Assembly: GCF_026914185.1 (NCBI RefSeq) | Contig: NC_070565.1 | Span: forward strand, 4,712,001-4,776,000 | Source of the DNA: Puccinia triticina | Taxonomy: Eukaryota; Basidiomycota; Pucciniomycetes; Pucciniales; Pucciniaceae | Length of the DNA stretch: 64,000 nt | Reading direction: 5' to 3' | In this document: positions 23,811-35,500 of the stretch, in pieces | How positions within the stretch are numbered: the first letter of the stretch is position 1 | How the letters are laid out: each line of letters opens with the position of its first letter | The notes under the pieces: model-generated | Told to the model about the DNA's origin: nothing | Seen by the model: only the letters and a program-made list of their open reading frames with translations | Database searches by the model: none | Position numbers and translations under genes: made by a program

Positions 23811-24720
23811 ATGACTCCTCAACAAATCAACATCAACTTCCTTCAGACTTTCAAATCAAGCCAGCCAGTCCATCTCACTGTGAGCGCAAACACTATTTTT
23901 ATCCATCCTGATCCTCAAAGACCCAAAATAGACAATGCAACTAGAGAAGTTGAAGATATTGAGATGCACCACCTTGAGGAATACTATAGCGCGATGAAAA
24001 AGAGCTTCAAAGATCGTCAAAATAAACTCATATCCCGCTTGAATCAAGGTCAGCAGCTCAAAGAAGATGAAGAGGAGTGGCTTGATGGCCAGGGTAATCT
24101 TGTTGACACCAAGTTGCTAATGACGTGAATCACAAAACTCCCAGAAAAGTCTACATTCCAACTCAGCCTAGCCAATATGAAGAATTTGCAAGAAGTTGTT
24201 GATTTTGGCTTTACCAAAACAAATAAAGTACCAGAGCAGAAGAAACCCTTGGCAAATAAGCAAAACTCCAATGCAACAAAGAGCCACAACAGCAAGGCGA
24301 GCAAAAAGAAAAGCCCTAGCAAGACAAAAAGCAACACCAACACAAGCAAAACAAAAAATCCTAGCAAGACGACCAAGACCAAAGAAGTAAAAAACTGGAC
24401 GCGAAATCAACAAACAAAAGAAAAGCAGACGCTGCGAAATTGACACCAGCAGAATCTTTGTCAAAGATCAGCAACGCGTCGTATTCGGAGAAGGTTGAAA
24501 TCTTGGATCGGTACCATAAGAATGGTCAAAATCAGTCAAAAACGGCCGCTCACTTTTCTCAAGTCTATCCTCACCTGAGGATCAAACAGCCACTATTATC
24601 AAAGTGGCTCAAAGCTGAAGATACGATCCGAGAAAATAACCGTCAAAGCAGTCAAGCCTCAAAAAAAAATTCCAACAACTTTGCCATCCAAAAGTTGAAT
24701 CAGCATTGACGGAATGGATG
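23811..24720 (+). pseudogene. Broken pogo/Tigger-type transposase N-terminus (CENP-B HTH)
   Basis: The 24,440-24,709 segment encodes a CENP-B-like helix-turn-helix (YSEKVEILDRYHKNGQNQSKT...LLSKWLKAEDTIRE), the DNA-binding part of pogo/Tigger DDE_1 transposases common in rust genomes. Upstream in other frames are an acidic/basic region (LEEYYSAMKKSFKDRQ...EEEWLDGQGN) and a Lys/Ser/Thr-rich linker. Stops at 24,126 and 24,441 and a +1 shift near 24,700 (needed to continue into ESALTEWMTQAI) show it is not intact. The protein is cut off at about 24,723 by an inverted-repeat insertion, and no DDE catalytic domain follows. Confidence 0.7.
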
Positions 24721-24722
24721 AC

Positions 24723-25133
24723 CCAAGCAATTCTGTTGATTCATATGAAGGCAAAAATGAGTAATGAAGTTATGTAAGATCTGCAGTCCTATGTAGCTAT
24801 GATACTAATGAATGATGTATGTAATATATTTTAGGGACCGCTGTGGTAACCCTGTTCCTGTTCATACCACCACTTCTATATCTCATAAACCCTTCATAAA
24901 TACTTCATTATTATTTTATATTCAGATTCTACACCCCATTTTACCCCTAGTCACCCACTCATTTCACCTAGGATTTCCAAATGGATCAGAAGTTATTGGC
25001 ATGTATATTTTTGGCAGGTATTTGCTTGATACATATCCTTAGCATTATTACATACATCATTCATTAGTATCATAGCTACATAGGACTGAAGATCTTACAT
25101 AACTTCATTACTCATTTTCCCCTTCATATGAAT
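24723..25133. repeat. Inverted-repeat element made of family-3 LTR pieces
   Basis: Left arm GATTCATATGAAGG... (24,725-24,828) and right arm ...CCCTTCATATGAATC (25,035-25,133) are inverted copies of about 100 bp, both also matching 22,676-22,775. A TGTGGTAACCC LTR start lies at 24,840. It truncates the pogo-type transposase remnant. Confidence 0.6.
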
Positions 25134-25195
25134 CGGGACAGCTTTAATTCTGCTGTTTCTGACCCGGTTTTGGACCAACACAGCGGTCATATGAT

Positions 25196-25623
25196 ATGAT
25201 GACCACTGACCCGAGCACCATATTGCCAAACCCACCAACACCAACCTTGTCAAACCCACCAACACCAACCTCGCCAAACCCACCATCATCTCTTGATGGC
25301 TTATCACCCCCACTCCGCTGCAACCAAAGTCATGATCATCCAAATGGCAAACCAAAGCCTCTCAATAGCGTCTATCAAGCAATTTTTGGGTGTACAATTT
25401 TCACCCCAGTCATTCCACCAATGGAAGCACCTCGTTGACAAAACCCGCTGCGTCATCAAGGACCCCAATGGCTACAAGGCCCGTGGACGACCTTCCAGTC
25501 TCACTGGAAATGAGTGTAACTTCATGATAGAGCTTGTACCCTCCAAGCCCGGCCTTTTCCTGGACAAAATCGGAGAGAAATTGTACAACTCTTCCGGTGT
25601 CCTCCTGAGTACAACTCTTCCGG
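25196..25623 (+). pseudogene. Tc1/mariner (DDE_3) transposase, 5' part, split by the LTR element
   Basis: Encodes an N-terminal helix-turn-helix region, a GRPSSLTGNECNFMIELV segment and LFLDKIGEKLYNSSGVLLST, the layout of IS630/Tc1-mariner transposases of the DDE_3 type. The frame around 25,293 is the coding one. Reading stops where the LTR begins at 25,624. The rest continues on the far side of the element at 40,072. A Pro/Thr-rich leader (NPPTPTxxNPPTPTS) precedes the domain in another frame, so a shift or intron is likely near 25,290. Confidence 0.75.
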
Positions 25624-26524
25624 TGTAAGACTCAAAAGTGATTGTGAAACCCTTTTGCTGAATGGAGAAGGGGATGATGGAGGTGCAAACTCTGCCCTTC
25701 TATGCTGTCAGTCAACAAGACCCACCAAGCTATGCTTGGCAAGTTTTATTCAAGTGATACGGTAGGTTGGCTCAAGATGAGTTGTTTGATTGACAAGGTA
25801 TAGAGCTGATGATTTATATAAGGGTTGGTTATAATTGGTAAGGGTGAATATTGGGGGTGACTGTGATTGGTGAGTGATGAACTGAGGAGCTGACAACTGG
25901 GGAGGAGAGAGCTCCTTATATAGACAGAAGTGGAGCCCCACAGGGCTTGTGGGTTAGGGTTTCAGCTGATCTGGACAACAGTGTGAGGGATTTTAGCTGG
26001 TGGGAGTAGATACAAATGATGTCATAATGTGTCAGGGGTACATAAATGATGTCATAAGCATGCAGTAGGGCTGCATGAAGGCTGCGTAAAGTGACAGTTG
26101 GCTGCATTAGTTGACAGGTGGATGCAGGGGGTGCATAAATGACGCCTGAACTGCAGGATCAGTGCGGGATGACATCATAATATGGAAATAGAAGAGTACT
26201 TGATACTATGTGATGACTATAGTCTGATGAGGAGATGTATGCTTGTATCCTGTGATGTGTATAAGCATAATACTGTGATCCTTGACTTGAGACTTGTGAC
26301 AGGCTGGTGACTGGGTATGCTGAACGTGTGATGGGTGTCCATTGTCCAAGGGCGTGTAGGTTCCATTCCAGAGGGGCTCCAGTGACGCTTCCAGTGGTGT
26401 CTAGGGGTAAAATTGGCCGTAGAATCCATTTCTGGGGTCCGTTTGATGGTATCTTGAGGCCTAGTATGAGTAATTATGTGGCATAGAAAAAACTTTCTAT
26501 TTTTCCACTTTTCCGTCTACCACA
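25624..26524 (-). repeat. LTR A (3' LTR of the 14.4-kb element)
   Basis: Begins (minus strand) TGTGGTAGACGG and ends GAGTCTTACA. Adjacent on the inner side is TCCTCCCCCAACTT, the complement of a polypurine tract, marking this as the 3' LTR. Confidence 0.9.
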
Positions 26525-27500
26525 TCCTCCCCCAACTTATTGTCTGTCCCCAGACAATTTTGACGTGAAAAGTGCTATTTCTCCAACTGTTGACCCTGTG
26601 ACGTGGGAACTTTACATGAGGATTAGCTGAATCCTTGGAGGCTGGGTTATTTTTACTTCTCTTGGGCAATGCGGCATGAGAGGGTCCGCAGGGTGAAAAT
26701 TGGCCAAAATTTTGATTTTTGTCAATTTTGGGATTTTTCTTGACGGGAAATTTTTGTCAGTTCTGGGAGTCAAAGTGCTGCGTGCAGTCCGCAGTCCGCA
26801 GTCCGCAGGTGCGCAGTTGAGCAGTGGTGCTGCTTGTGCTATGGTGGCGGCCGCAGCTGTTGCTCCAGCGCCTTAGGGTGCGCGCTGTCGAAGCCGGGGG
26901 CCTCGGGTGCCGAGTAGTGATCGGGGACTCGCACCTGCTTTTGATGGTTGACTGATCGGGCTTTGGGCCCGGGTACTTAGTGTTGGTTGTACCCGCCCAG
27001 CAGCTATTCCTGATCCCGCGGGGTCGTCCGATGCGCCGCAGTTGTCTTGTCGGATTACGCGTAATCCGACAAGAGGACTGCGGTGCTGCGAATTTCCAGC
27101 CCCGCGTTCGGGTCTCGAGTATCTATACCCCTACCTCGCCACGGGGTATATGTATGTAAATATATGTATATCGACCTTACCCCATCGGGGGGGGGGGGGG
27201 GGTATTGATATGTCTGCACCTCGACCCCTGCCAGCGACTTCGCCGATCTTCCGGACCCTTCCGATACGTCATCGCAGCCGCCGATAGTCGAACCCCAGGT
27301 ATCCTCAAGGTCTTGACCCAGTCACCCCCACACAGCCAGCCTAAACCCTGCTGTTGAGCAGGGTCCCTTTTCCAGGTGAGTTTCTTTCGTCCTCTCTTGA
27401 TAGTCAAGCCGTTATGGTGTTGGTCGAGGTAATTATGTAACTTTCAGATTGATTGCCGCTACTACTCGCACCACCATTGATTTTGACAGGTCTACGCGGC
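26525..27500. other. Retroelement internal non-coding DNA
   Basis: Starts with the polypurine-tract complement. Contains three CAGTCCGCAGTCCGCAG repeats near 26,790, a perfect 28-bp palindrome at 27,046-27,073 and an 18-G run at about 27,187. No gene assigned with confidence; upstream exons of the plus-strand gene may begin here. Confidence 0.4.
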
Positions 27501-27609
27501 TTTTGGTTGGAGATCTGTTCGCCGACCCGGTATGTACTTCCCAGTTCGTAAAAGTATGTGGTCGTCGGCAGCAACATGGAAATTACTGAGATGCCACTTA
27601 TCGCCGGTT

Positions 27610-29502
27610 GTTTAGGTGGCCGGCCAGCTGATGATGCTCAGCCGTGGGTCCGTACACCTAAAGTCCCGGCAAGAGAGATGGCCCCGCACTCCGTTCTACT
27701 CGACTTTATCTGGGATCAGTAATCGGTCAAGTCAAACGATACCTCCTCTAGTTGCGGCCGGGTCCTGGCTTCTGTTCAGAGCCCGCGCATGGGGCAAAAG
27801 TACTATGGTCCTTCTTTCAAGTGCCAGAGGCCCCTCACAGGATTCGAGGTGAGTATAAAAAGCGAGCCCCTCTCCCCCTTCTCTGTTCATCATCCACTTC
27901 GTCGTTTCTTCACCTCGTCTACTTCTACTATAGACCAGCTTTTATTAACTGATTACCATTATGTCCCATTGTCCATACTATAGACCCTAATTTCCCCCTA
28001 CCCCTTATCCTTTAAGAAATCGCGGGGCCTCCGCTGGCGCTTTAGAGCGTGTAAGTAGGGGTTTATATCGTAGCGCAGCTCTTTCTACTCTTCCGTTAAC
28101 TTGTGTTGCTTGTATTAGCCGGGGTCTTCCGTTCATAACCCCATCCTGATTTTGGATGGGCCACTTTATCACGCTGAGACCATCACGCCAACCTGGATCC
28201 AGTGGACCCAGGCTTGCCTGGACGCGTTTAACAGGCCCAACGGCACTAGAAACCGGGCCGCTCGGGAACCCGGAGCCCGCCCATTCGTGGTTGATCCGGC
28301 CGCGGCGGCTAGAGTAGCTTTGGTAAGTATCCGACCGGATCTTTCATCCTCCCCAGGCCGCTGATCCGGTCCAGTTACAGTTTACGGAACCGGTTCGCCC
28401 AAATTCAGCAGTGAGGACTCCGTCTCCTCCTCGAATTCCCCCAGGCTTGCATTCCCAATCCGAGGACCCCTTTGTAAGTTCTGATCCGCTCCGACTGTTC
28501 TCGCCTCAGGGATCTGATCGATTCTCCTGCCCTCAGCTTGTTTCGCCAACTCGTCCGGGATCGGCTTTTAGGACCCCGTCTCCGTCTCGGGTTCCCCCGG
28601 GATTCGTGGGGTTGCACCCTTGCTTTCAGACCGCCCCGACTCCTGAAGCCGCCGGCAATCCACTGACTTCACCAGTATTTCGGCACCAGACCCCCAACCC
28701 GGGTCCTTTGCCTGGGTCGCCTGTTTTCCCACCGGCGACCGACTCGGATCGTGACGTAAGTACTCTCTTTTTGTCCTCTTGTGTTTAACGAACCCAAGAC
28801 TGATTCATTCTTGGTAGTTTTTGTCCTCTAACCGGGTCTTCTTAGATGAGAGCTGGGTTCTCCCTCCGGCTCCATGCCCCAGTAACCTCACGTCACCGAC
28901 CTCGGACTGTGAGATGTTGGGTACCGAGGCCCTTACCGGCACTTATAGAGTTCCTGAGACCTCTGGATCCGACGAATCTTCGCAGAAGGCGATGACCGAA
29001 TCAGCAACGTCCTCTACAGGAGGTGCCAGCCGCTTTGAGGGTTGGGGATCCGGGGTAAGCTAAATTTCGTCCACCTTGTGTTTCCTTGGGTTAAGGTATT
29101 GACTTGTTTCAGGTTCCTGCCGGCGTTGTCCAGTCTCGCACCTGGAACCCAATCCCTGAGGCCTCCCGGGCTACTACCCCCGACCTTCACGCGGACGAGG
29201 TTACTGACTCTGATGGGGACGTCAGCATGACCGATTCTCATCGAGTTCCATCGCCTGACGTCCCTGGTGAGTATCGTCTTGCCGACTATCCATTTTTAAA
29301 AGAGTCGCAAATCGCTCTTCTCCTTGATCAAGATGCTCCGGAGGACCCGGACGCTGATCCAATCAATTCAGCGGCCTACCATTGTCTCTACCAAACCTTT
29401 GCCTCTCTCTTTGTGAGGTTCTGCCGCCGCTGTCGACCTTCCAGCAACGACGAGCGGATCCAACGCCTCTTCCTTTTCAGAGCCATGGCGGATGAATATT
29501 GA
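27610..29502 (+). CDS. Intron-rich Pro/Ser-rich gene carried inside the retroelement
   Basis: Well-supported exons: 28119-28322, 28357-28473 (a 36-nt in-frame GTAAGT...CTCAG segment follows), 28510-28755, 28818-29054 and 29113-29502, each joined by GTAAG/YAG sites that keep one frame. An earlier exon ending at 27,848 (before GTGAGT) is likely, but its start and an internal stop are unresolved. The product opens with a Trp-containing region (HNPILILDGPLYHAETITPTWIQWTQACLDAF), continues as a long Pro/Ser/Thr-rich low-complexity part with an acidic DSDGDVSMTDS stretch, and ends with a compact helical region (YHCLYQTFASLFVRFCRRC...). No known domain recognised. It points opposite to gag-pol and ends about 150 bp before a polypurine tract and an LTR in its own orientation, so it may belong to a second element. 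Another GTAAGT...TTTAG intron lies downstream at 29,538-29,610. Confidence 0.5.
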
Positions 29503-29657
29503 TCTGCAATTCGACCGGACCTTCAAGATGACTGATCCTGTAAGTTGATCTTTTCTTTCTCCTTACGGTCTAGTTTGTGATCCTAACGTGTTTTCTCCTT
29601 TGTTCTTTAGATTACCTGTCCTTTTTCTCTGGGGACAGTCAATAAGTTGGGGGAGGA

Positions 29658-30731
29658 TGTGGTCATTATTCCTGTGTTTGTAGGAGGAAAATTCAAACTT
29701 TTATGTGTACTCACAAAACACCTCAAGATACAGCCAAATGGAAAACAGAAATGGAACCTAGGACCAAAATAACCCCTAGTCACCCACTGAAACCACCCTC
29801 ATATCTCTACCGGATCAGAAGATACGCAAATCACCCCTTTCACGCACCAGTCCGAGTGGGTTCACACACAGACTCAACTCTTGGCTACCATACTTGGCAT
29901 AATGCATACGGCACATGAATTAATTTTCTTCCTTCCTTTTATCAGTCCTCACCTCCTATTTTCTCTTTGCATATGTTTGTTTCTCATTTGCATACCTATG
30001 GTCTTGGAAAATCCTTGTATGAATATATATGATCCTGTTTGCATATCAAAGGGACGCATTGTAGATAGACTAGCTAAATTCCCTCAGTTTTACTTTCTCA
30101 CCAGCCAAATTCCCTCAAAGCTGCTCCCCTGGAGCTAAATTCCCTCATCATTGTCTATATAAGGAGGCCTCTGCCTGCCAGTTGTTTTCTCCTCATCCCA
30201 TCAGGGGACATTCCCCCTCAGATCCTCATGCCATCCGGCAGTATATATTCCCTACTCACTTATCACCACTCATATTATCATCAATCCATATCACAGTTAT
30301 CAGTTCATATCACCACTCAGTTTTCACATACCTTTCACACTCTATTTGAAATTTATATCACCACTCAGTCACACACCTTTCACCAGTAACCAGTCCTCGG
30401 TTCCACTCCTGGTTGAGCTTAGCTCCCTCTCATCCTCATCACTCCTCACTTTCTGAACTTATATACCCCCAGGCCAAGGACCTAGGTTCAAGCCTCACTC
30501 AAGACATCAAGTCACCGTCACCTATCTCATACATCAGTAGCTCCATCAACCTCAGACATCGACAACAATCCTCTTATATATCTCATCTTTGAACATATCC
30601 TATCACAAAATAAATTGCCAAGCTTACCTTGGTGGTCTTGTTTTCTGATATACAGAAAGGCAGAGCTTGCACCTCATCCATACCTTTCGCCATTCAGCAA
30701 AAGGGTCACACGACACCTTTTGAGTCTTACA
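29658..30731 (+). repeat. LTR C (related LTR family, plus orientation)
   Basis: Starts TGTGGTCATTATTCC directly after AAGTTGGGGGAGGA and ends GAGTCTTACA. 1,074 bp. Only two substitutions were noticed against the inverted copy LTR D. It shares termini and scattered blocks with LTR A/B but is a different family. Confidence 0.85.
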
Positions 30732-30969
30732 GCGGCGGAGCTGGACTTGACTTACGCAGGCCGGCGCGGACTGGCTGGTAGCTGCAGTAACCGGGGGAAG
30801 CCGTTACAGCCAAATTGAACTACGTCTGTGTGGGATCCTGGCATTGAAGGCTAGACAGTGGCAAGGAAGCCACAGACGTAGTTCAATTTGGCTGTAACGG
30901 CTTCCCCCGGTTACTGCAGCTACCAGCCAGTCCGCGCCGGCCTGCGTAAGTCAAGTCCAGCTCCGCCGC

Positions 30970-32043
30970 TGTAAGACTCAAAAGGTGTCGTGTGACCCTT
31001 TTGCTGAATGGCGAAAGGTATGAATGAGGTGCAAGCTCTGCCTTTCTGTATATCAGAAAACAAGACCACCAAGGTAAGCTTGGCAATTTATTTTGTGATA
31101 GGATATGTTCAAAGATGAGATATATAAGAGGATTGTTGTCGATGTCTGAGGTTGATGGAGCTACTGATGTATGAGATAGGTGACGGTGACTTGATGTCTT
31201 GAGTGAGGCTTGAACCTAGGTCCTTGGCCTGGGGGTATATAAGTTCAGAAAGTGAGGAGTGATGAGGATGAGAGGGAGCTAAGCTCAACCAGGAGTGGAA
31301 CCGAGGACTGGTTACTGGTGAAAGGTGTGTGACTGAGTGGTGATATAAATTTCAAATAGAGTGTGAAAGGTATGTGAAAACTGAGTGGTGATATGAACTG
31401 ATAACTGTGATATGGATTGATGATAATATGAGTGGTGATAAGTGAGTAGGGAATATATACTGCCGGATGGCATGAGGATCTGAGGGGGAATGTCCCCTGA
31501 TGGGATGAGGAGAAAACAACTGGCAGGCAGAGGCCTCCTTATATAGACAATGATGAGGGAATTTAGCTCCAGGGGAGCAGCTTTGAGGGAATTTGGCTGG
31601 TGAGAAAGTAAAACTGAGGGAATTTAGCTAGTCTATCTACAATGCGTCCCTTTGATATGCAAACAGGATCATATATATTCATACAAGGATTTTCCAAGAC
31701 CATAGGTATGCAAATGAGAAACAAACATATGCAAAGAGAAAATAGGAGGTGAGGACTGATAAAAGGAAGGAAGAAAATTAATTCATGTGCCGTATGCATT
31801 ATGCCAAGTATGGTAGCCAAGAGTTGAGTCTGTGTGTGAACCCACTCGGACTGGTGCGTGAAAGGGGTGATTTGCGTATCTTCTGATCCGGTAGAGATAT
31901 GAGGGTGGTTTCAGTGGGTGACTAGGGGTTATTTTGGTCCTAGGTTCCATTTCTGCTTTCCATTTGGCTGTATCTTGAGGTGTTTTGTGAGTACACATAA
32001 AAGTTTGAATTTTCCTCCTACAAACACAGGAATAATGACCACA
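30970..32043 (-). repeat. LTR D (related family, minus orientation)
   Basis: Reverse complement of LTR C. Its outer neighbour TCCTCCCCCATTTCGTG is a polypurine-tract complement, so relative to the minus-strand gag-pol it stands where a 3' LTR should. Confidence 0.85.
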
Positions 32044-32500
32044 TCCTCCCCCATTTCGTGACTCCTGGGGCAAAATTTCCACAAGAAAGCCAAAAAAAAA
32101 AAAAAATCGACATATACTTTAGAAAACCCCCCAAAAAAATGTAACCCCTGAAATGATTAGTTATTCTATTTTATTTTACTATGATGTTATCTTTTGTTTA
32201 TCCTTTAACAGAGAATTAATCCATCAGTCCCCCCTCCCCCAACTTCAGGTTGTCCCCAACCTTCCTATTGAGAGAGAGAGAAAAAAAAAGAAAAGAGGAG
32301 AGAAAGAAAAGAGTGTTTGTTTGAAGTGAGTGAGGTCAATTGAATGAGTAAGTTGTTCTATTTGTCTGTTTGATCAGGTGATGTGGTCTCTTTTTTTTTT
32401 TTTTTTTTTTTTTGAAAAAGAATGTGAGTTCCTCCCCCAACTTAAAAAAATGACCAGTGTTTATCATTGAACAGTTTAGTCTCTTGTCCAGGAGAAAGAC
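32044..32500 (-). other. Retroelement 3' untranslated region
   Basis: Between the pol stop and LTR D. Contains A- and T-homopolymers (14 A at 32,091; about 22 T at 32,391), a GA-rich tract and two CCTCCCCCAACTT-like segments (32,238 and 32,432) resembling extra polypurine tracts on the minus strand. Confidence 0.5.
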
Positions 32501-35500
32501 TTAGTTCGAAATAATGGATGCATTATTGTCAGAGTTCCTGTTGGAGTTTGCCTCTTCATCATCAGACGATTCAGGTTGAGCGGGATCCTCGTCATGCTGG
32601 ATATCGGCCAAGCTTCGTCCTTGTGGGTAAAACCGTTTAATATGTGAAGCTGCGTAAGCCCTCTTCAGTTCTACCCCGTCCAATTCCTCCAGAATGTAAG
32701 AACCCTTTGGTAACTGTTGCTTGATTCGAAAAGGCCCATTCCAGCGATTGGCAAAAAGCTTGCCCCATTGGTCTTCCAAACTCTTATTATAAATAAGCAC
32801 TAATTCGCCTGGGTTTAAAGGTTTACGGAGCCTAGCCGCCATCCTTCAATCCCAGTATCTGACCGAAGAATTCCTAGTTTTCATTAACTTCTCGTGAGCT
32901 ATTCCCAGGATCTCTTCTCGACGTTCCAGCTGCATAGTTCTGGCTTCCAGGAGTTCCGCTGTTGTGCTGATTTCAGTCCAATCAATTCCCAGATAGGTGT
33001 CCATTTCTAAATCGACTGGAAGAACCGCCTTTTGGCCAAAGACTAATTCGTAGGGTGAGTACCCAGTCGTTTGCTTGGTTGAAATTCTATCAGCAAAGAG
33101 TACTAATGGAAGATACTCTCTCCATTTTCCTCCAGATTCACCACACATCTTGATTAAGGTGTCCTTGATTGGTCGGTGTCCTCTTTCAATCATTCCGTTA
33201 GCCTCCGGATAATACGGAGTGGGTGGTTTGAAAGCCGCTCCAATATTTTCCACAGCTTTTATAAACTTGTTCTTGAACTCAGGCCCATTATCTGCCGAGA
33301 CTGTCTTGATTACGCCATAACGGTAGACCCATTCTTCCAAGAGAAATTTTCCAATAGTGACCGCTGTTAATTTGACCAAAGGGGCTGCTTCTACCCATCC
33401 GGATAAGTCGTCTCTGGCCACCAGTAAGTATTTGTATTGTCCGGCTTTGATGTGGCAGACGTCCAAGGCTACTCGTCCAAATAAGCTGCTTTCTCCTGTT
33501 GGATGTCGTATCTCCCAAGGTACTAAGGGGTCCCGCTTCTGGCATGGTGCACAGCTCTGAACCCATAACTTCACTTTTTTCTTCAGGCTTGGCCACCAAA
33601 ATCTGCAAACTAGTCGCTGGTATGTTTCCTCAAGTCCTCGATGCCCAAGATCCTCGTGAGTCATTCTCAAAAGTTTACTTTGGTAGGCAATTTTGGATAT
33701 AACTAGTTGGGCCATGGGTGAGTGCCTTCGCATAAGTCTCCCATCCTGAATGAAATAATTTGCTGATTTTCGTTTGAGTTTCTGAAACTGGTCCACATCC
33801 ATAGCGTGGGGTTTGCGTAATGTCCTTAAATATTCCTTAAGATCTGTCCAAAATCCAGGCGCTTCCCATTCCAAGAGCTTGGTGGATGCAGCCGAAAAGA
33901 ATTGGAGCTGAGCGCAAGCTTTAATTACTGGTTCGTCTTCGTCAAAATCCTCTGCGTCATTATAGAACTCGTCTTCCTCATTGCTTATTGGTCTCCTTGA
34001 GAGCGCGTCCGGCATTGTGAATGTTTTCCCAGGTTTATGGACCATGTCGAAGGAGAAGAGATGGATGAATGATACCCATCTGGTCATAGGGGCATTTGGA
34101 AGCGAGGGGGCGTTAATCATTTGGATCAAAGATTGAGCGTCAACTTGCAGTTCGAAGTGCTGTCCCCAGAGAAGTGTTTGTAGTTTCTTGAGGATTCTTG
34201 CCACGCCACAGAGTTCAAGTTTTGGCTGAGAATATTTTGATTCCACTGGTGAAAATACCACTGATTCGTATAACACTGGTTGGTTTAACCCTGTTTCAAG
34301 CTCCTGTTGAGAGAGCACTGCTCCTGCTGCAATGAAGCTGGAGTCCACAGCCAAAATGATAAGTCCTCCGTGTTCCGAGTAGTCCAATTTCTTCAGTGTA
34401 ATGTCCTCTCCGATTATTTGCTTGAGCCGCTCAAAAGCGTGGTTACAGTCATTGTCCCAGCACCACTTGGTATCCTTTCTTGTGAGCTTCCTGAGAGGTG
34501 CCGCAATCTCTGATAAGTTTTTCACAAAGATTCTAACATAAGTTACTATTCCCATGAATCCTCGTAGTTCGGTAAGATTGTTTGGGGTGGGCCATGTTGT
34601 AATTTTGTTCTTCTTCTGAACTGAGACCCTTCTTCCTTCCTTACAGACCACGTGACCAACAATATCCAAGGCAGGCACACAGCAGGCGAATTTTTTTCCG
34701 GAAATGGTTATTCCAGCCTCTTCAATTCGAAACAAAACCCTTTCAAGCGTTTGCGCATATTCCCAAATGAAACGACGTATTCCTGGATTTTCCTCTAGTA
34801 CTTCGTCATCGTATGTTGAACATGGTCCCTTGATGCCGCCGTCGTCAATAAATACGCCTACGTGTTCTGGTATCTCATCCTGAAGAATCCACATCATTTG
34901 CGCTTGATACACGGCTACTGAATTAGTTGCACCTTGGGGAAGTCTTGTGAGCTGGAATCTACCCAAAGGTGTGTCAAAGGTGGTTAAAGGCCTTGATTCC
35001 GGAGCCAATTCTCTCTCATTGTAGCCTCCCATGATATCGCCTAATCCGTAGCATGCACGTCCTGCAAATGATTCTACAAATTCTTCTGTTGCCGGTGGCA
35101 GCCCTGCGTCTTTAATTGTGACTTTGTTCATTTCTTGTAGATCATGGACTATTCTTAATTTTCCGTCGTGCTTAAGTACGCAAAAGACCGGGCTTGAGTA
35201 ACTGGAGGTAGACTGTTCGTAAAGTTTTGTACGAATTTGTTCTCTGACCAATTCTACGTATTTGTCTTTTACAGCAGCCGGTATAGGAATTGGTTTCTTC
35301 TGCCAAGGCACGTGATCCACCACGGGAATAATATACGGTAACCCATAGGTATGCTTCAAGAGTCCTCGTTCTTCCGGGCTGAATGCCAAGGCTTTTTCCC
35401 GAATAAGGATTAGATTCTTGAAGAGCTTCAACTCTTCTTCCCATAGCCATCCTTCTGGTCCAAAATTAACTACCTTCAGGCGTTCTTCCGTAATCCTCGC

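Larger units (their letters stand above)
29658..32043. repeat. 2.4-kb near-perfect palindrome of inverted LTRs
   Basis: Arms 29,658-30,830 and 30,871-32,043 (1,173 bp each) are reverse complements with very few differences; the 40-bp spacer is unique. Each arm is an LTR plus about 99 bp of what would be leader sequence (GCGGCGGAGCTGGACTTGAC...). The palindrome extends a few bases into the purine tracts (GGGGGAGGA) on both outer sides. Confidence 0.9.

Noticed and set aside
29703..32082. Pairs of identical small proteins on opposite strands
   Set aside because: They are simply the two arms of the LTR palindrome translated twice.
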